DNA of 64,000 nucleotides from Bacillota bacterium (lineage in GTDB: Bacteria; Bacillota; Clostridia; Acetivibrionales; DSM-1351). Under the pieces are notes generated by a model that did not search any database, was not told the DNA's origin, and was given only the letters and a program-made list of their open reading frames with translations. Location of the stretch: contig JAEZKZ010000030.1 in NCBI GenBank assembly GCA_023415305.1, forward strand, positions 1-64,000, given 5' to 3'. How positions within the stretch are numbered: position 1 is the first letter of the stretch; every line of letters begins with the position of its first letter. The translations under genes and the position numbers were made by a program. Shown in pieces: positions 61,644-64,000 of the stretch.

Positions 61644-61673
61644 GAATATTTGTTCATTCAATAGGGGAAAATG
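61644..61673 (+). promoter_or_regulatory. Probable sigma-F promoter of spoIIR
   Basis: GAATA, 15-nt spacer, GGGGAAAATG. The -10 fits GGnnAnAnTR at every defined position; the -35 has one mismatch to GYATA. It is 78 nt before the spoIIR start. SpoIIR is a known sigma-F target. Confidence 0.55.
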
Positions 61674-61751
61674 CGGAGCATATTTAGCATCAGTGAAAAT
61701 TTACCTGTACCTCTGAATTAAGATATGCATTACCGTCGGGAGGGGAAAATT

Positions 61752-62468
61752 ATGAGTAAGGGACTGTTATATTTAAAGCCGGTATCAAGCGGTCAGAAAG
61801 CAGTAAACATTATCAAAATATCCATAGCTGTTCTGTTATTGGTAATACTAGGAGCATGGATAATTTCATACACTTACGCAGAAGATGTGAATGCTGGACT
61901 CTCACAAAATCTGGTTAGACTTCATGTTGTTGCAAATAGTGATTCTGCCTCGGATCAGGCACTAAAGCTTAAGGTCCGGGATGCTATTATAGAGTTTATG
62001 AAGGACAAGCTGGCAAATTCTAAAAACATCAATGAAACCAAAGATATAATTAATGCCAATTTACAAGCTATTGAAGAGGTTTCGCGAAAAGTTATTAAAG
62101 CTAACAATAGCAGTTATGAAGTGAAGGCATCGATTGGAAATTATTCATTTCCTACAAAAACATATGGTGATATAGCCTTACCGGCAGGAGAATATCAGGC
62201 CCTTAAGGTGGTAATAGGAGAGGGTGTCGGTGCTAACTGGTGGTGTGTACTATTCCCACCGCTGTGTTTTATTGATGCAACACACGGTACTATACCTGAT
62301 TCGGTAAAGCAGGATTTGAAGACTTCACTTTCAAATGAGGAGTATAAATTGATTACCACCTCGGACAGAGATGAAGACATCCCCGTAAAAATCAAGTTTA
62401 AAGTAGTTGAGATTTTAGAGGGATCTAAAGTGAAGCTAACAGGAGCAGTAAATAAAATGTTCAAGTAA
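61752..62468 (+). CDS. spoIIR: Stage II sporulation protein R
   Basis: 238 residues from the ATG at 61752, preceded by GGGAGGGG; the frame extends to 61725 without support. There is one membrane segment (~23-45), then the SpoIIR domain with N-L-V-R-L-H-V-V-A-N-S-D-S and G-A-N-W-W-C-V-L-F-P-P-L-C-F. It is secreted from the forespore into the intermembrane space and triggers SpoIIGA to process pro-sigma-E. It appears to be transcribed alone. Confidence 0.93.
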   Translation: MSKGLLYLKPVSSGQKAVNIIKISIAVLLLVILGAWIISYTYAEDVNAGLSQNLVRLHVVANSDSASDQALKLKVRDAIIEFMKDKLANSKNINETKDIINANLQAIEEVSRKVIKANNSSYEVKASIGNYSFPTKTYGDIALPAGEYQALKVVIGEGVGANWWCVLFPPLCFIDATHGTIPDSVKQDLKTSLSNEEYKLITTSDRDEDIPVKIKFKVVEILEGSKVKLTGAVNKMFK

Positions 62469-62519
62469 ACCTATGAAATTAATGCGGCAAAAATGTCCCA
62501 GGGACGCCTTGTCTCATGA

Positions 62520-62640
62520 AACGCGCAGAGAGAACGAAATTTTTCTGCAGTCGAAAAATTTTATCTGAAACTATGCGTTATAATTGAATCTTCCTTAAAG
62601 CGAAAAGAGCTATGTAGTTATATCTGCATAGCTCTTTTCG
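62520..62640 (+). terminator. Structured region and terminator-like hairpin after spoIIR
   Basis: A nested hairpin (AACGC ... GCGTT around AAATTTTTC / GAAAAATTT, 62520-62579) is followed by a perfect 14-bp stem CGAAAAGAGCTATG / CATAGCTCTTTTCG (62601-62640). The T-run lies inside the stem, so termination strength is uncertain. Confidence 0.6.
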
Positions 62641-62713
62641 GTAAAAAAATCTACATTTATTTAGAGTATTGATATATAATAATATCATTAATAATGATGA
62701 ATGGCGGTATTCT

Positions 62714-63415
62714 ATGGGGCTATTGAATAGCTTTATTAATTATTTCAGCAGTCAGGCTGATTTTTACTTATCCATGTTTTTAAGACTTGTAGCGGCATGT
62801 ATACTTGGGGGTATTATAGGCTTTGAACGTGAGCATGTACATAGGCCGGCCGGTCTCAGAACCCACATACTTGTATGCGTTGGGTCTGCTCTTGTTATGG
62901 TTACCTCTGAATTTATATACTTCAGGTATTCTTCTCATGTAAATGTGGACCCGGCCAGACTTGGCGCACAGGTAATTAGCGGTATAGGTTTTCTTGGGGC
63001 TGGTACAATTATCAAAGAGGGGATCAGCGTAAAGGGCTTGACCACTGCTGCCAGTCTTTGGGCCGTATCCTGCATAGGTATAGCGGTCGGTATAGGCTTT
63101 TATTCCGGGGCGTTTATTGCAACGGTTATCATCTTTCTGATACTAGTGGTTATAAAGAAAACTCAGAGTACAATTTCCACACAGAAAAATACGAGAATAT
63201 TTATTCACACCCAGATAAAAAGAGGGGAAGTAAGTGAATTATCAAAATTAATACAGGAAATGGGAGTTAAAATCAAAAAGACCGATTTTGTAAGCAGTGA
63301 AAGAGACGGAGAAATGGTCCTGCGTTTCACTTTAGATATATCAAATATACCCATGGCCGAACTAATAGAAGCCATTCTATGCCATGAACACGTCAGACGG
63401 GTTTATGAGGAATAG
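62714..63415 (+). CDS. MgtC/SapB-family membrane protein
   Basis: 233 residues from the ATG at 62714; the frame is open to 62669 and no binding site is convincing, so the start is uncertain. Four or five membrane helices are in the N-terminal half, with the family signature G-G-I-I-G-F-E-R-E-H-V-H-R-P-A-G-L-R-T-H and G-I-G-F-L-G-A-G-T-I. A C-terminal cytoplasmic ACT-like domain (~155-233) follows. MgtC proteins affect Mg2+/ATP homeostasis by inhibiting ATP synthase in some bacteria; the role here is unknown. Confidence 0.9.
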   Translation: MGLLNSFINYFSSQADFYLSMFLRLVAACILGGIIGFEREHVHRPAGLRTHILVCVGSALVMVTSEFIYFRYSSHVNVDPARLGAQVISGIGFLGAGTIIKEGISVKGLTTAASLWAVSCIGIAVGIGFYSGAFIATVIIFLILVVIKKTQSTISTQKNTRIFIHTQIKRGEVSELSKLIQEMGVKIKKTDFVSSERDGEMVLRFTLDISNIPMAELIEAILCHEHVRRVYEE

Positions 63416-63564
63416 TTTCTATATATAATCCGTTTTGGGGTACCTACATCCCATCAAGATCATTAGTTATATTTACTTCGATTCATCTGGACAACTTATC
63501 GTAAAATTGAACAGGTAAAATCTTGTTTATTCTGTTATGATTTGAATGTGAGGAGATGGTATTA

Positions 63565-64000
63565 TTGGGCTGGGTTGAAAAAATTCAAGAAGCCATAGAC
63601 TTTGTTGAAAATAATCTTATTGAGTCTATAACAATTGAATCGATAGGAAAAGCAATAAACTATGCCCCTTCTTCATTTCATAATCTATTTACTGCTATTA
63701 CTGGTTATTCAATAGGTGAATATATTCGATTTAGACGGTTGTCATGTGCAGCTGATGAACTTGAAAAAGGAGAAGTCTCTGTTACAGAGATTGCTTTTAA
63801 ATACCACTACGAAACAGTTGAGGCTTTTTCAAAAGCATTTAAACGATTGTTTGGTTGCTCGCCTTCGCAAATCTCAACTTCAGCTTCAAAATACCAGAAA
63901 TTCTCACCTATATCTATTCAATTTGGATTAAAGGGAGGATTTACTTTGAAACGCAATATCATACCGAATTTATTAAAAGTAGACTGGTCAGACACAAAAC
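63565..64000 (+). CDS. AraC-family regulator, 3' end missing
   Basis: Starts at TTG 63565, nine bases after AGGAG; the ATG at 63556 is too close to it. The first ~110 residues form two helix-turn-helix units (S-I-G-K-A-I-N-Y-A-P-S-S-F-H-N-L-F and V-T-E-I-A-F-K-Y-H-Y-E-T-V-E-A-F-S-K-A-F-K-R-L-F-G-C-S-P), a standard AraC DNA-binding domain at the N-terminus. The frame is open to the window end. N-terminal HTH placement suggests a C-terminal GyrI-like effector domain beyond the edge, which is inference. Confidence 0.88.
   Translation, partial: MGWVEKIQEAIDFVENNLIESITIESIGKAINYAPSSFHNLFTAITGYSIGEYIRFRRLSCAADELEKGEVSVTEIAFKYHYETVEAFSKAFKRLFGCSPSQISTSASKYQKFSPISIQFGLKGGFTLKRNIIPNLLKVDWSDTK

Noticed and set aside
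1..64000. CRISPR arrays, insertion sequences, tRNA or rRNA genes
   Set aside because: No regularly spaced repeats, transposase motifs or tRNA/rRNA-like sequences were recognised when reading both strands; a dedicated scan was not possible.

Overview
The window looks like the chromosome of a low-GC, spore-forming, Gram-positive Clostridia member. It carries spoIID, spoIIQ and spoIIR, S-layer-homology (SLH) surface proteins, perfect sigma-D and sigma-F type promoters and strong AGGAGG ribosome binding sites. A relative of the cellulolytic Ruminiclostridium group is my best guess, but that is inference from gene content only. All convincing genes are on the + strand except one chemotaxis receptor and one pseudogene remnant. 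I saw no tRNA, rRNA, CRISPR array or insertion sequence.

Layout. Positions 1-15390 hold three giant secreted surface proteins: one truncated by the window edge, and two paralogs built as signal peptide, fibronectin-III-like array, acidic linker, shared domain and SLH. Positions 15654-20000 hold the classic ywmB-murA-spoIID-spoIIQ block. Next come a ferritin-like protein, a decayed flavin-oxidase-like remnant, ddl, a YwiB-type protein and argS (20186-24694). A chemotaxis receptor (-) and an SLH protein (+) diverge from a shared region with one sigma-D-like promoter facing each way (24846-29923). A second SLH protein and a secreted S41 protease follow (to 33220).

Positions 33608-58899 are a polysaccharide locus. 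A LoaP-type NusG paralog lies ahead of a 405-nt hairpin-rich leader. About 24 kb of co-directional genes follow: chain-length/tyrosine-kinase pair, sugar dehydrogenase, acyltransferases, a MurJ-like flippase, glycosyltransferases, a polymerase/ligase, a beta-helix protein, a tyrosine phosphatase, the priming sugar transferase and a VanZ protein. Embedded in it (49944-56871) is a compact RiPP (ribosomally made, modified peptide) system. It has a PF14907-type nucleotidyltransferase, three small precursor peptides with a shared leader, a PqqD-like leader-binding protein, a radical-SAM/SPASM maturase, an HPr-kinase-like protein, a signal-peptidase-like protease and an ABC exporter. It has the kinase and nucleotidyltransferase known from some lasso-peptide clusters but neither lasso-forming enzyme; a radical-SAM enzyme stands in their place. 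The pqqD-like gene is preceded by sequence that can form mutually exclusive structures which hide or expose its ribosome binding site, and part of that leader is duplicated before the radical-SAM gene. This is the best candidate for an undescribed system.

The end of the window holds a second VanZ protein, pyrG, spoIIR with a sigma-F-like promoter, an MgtC-family membrane protein, and an AraC-type regulator cut by the window edge.
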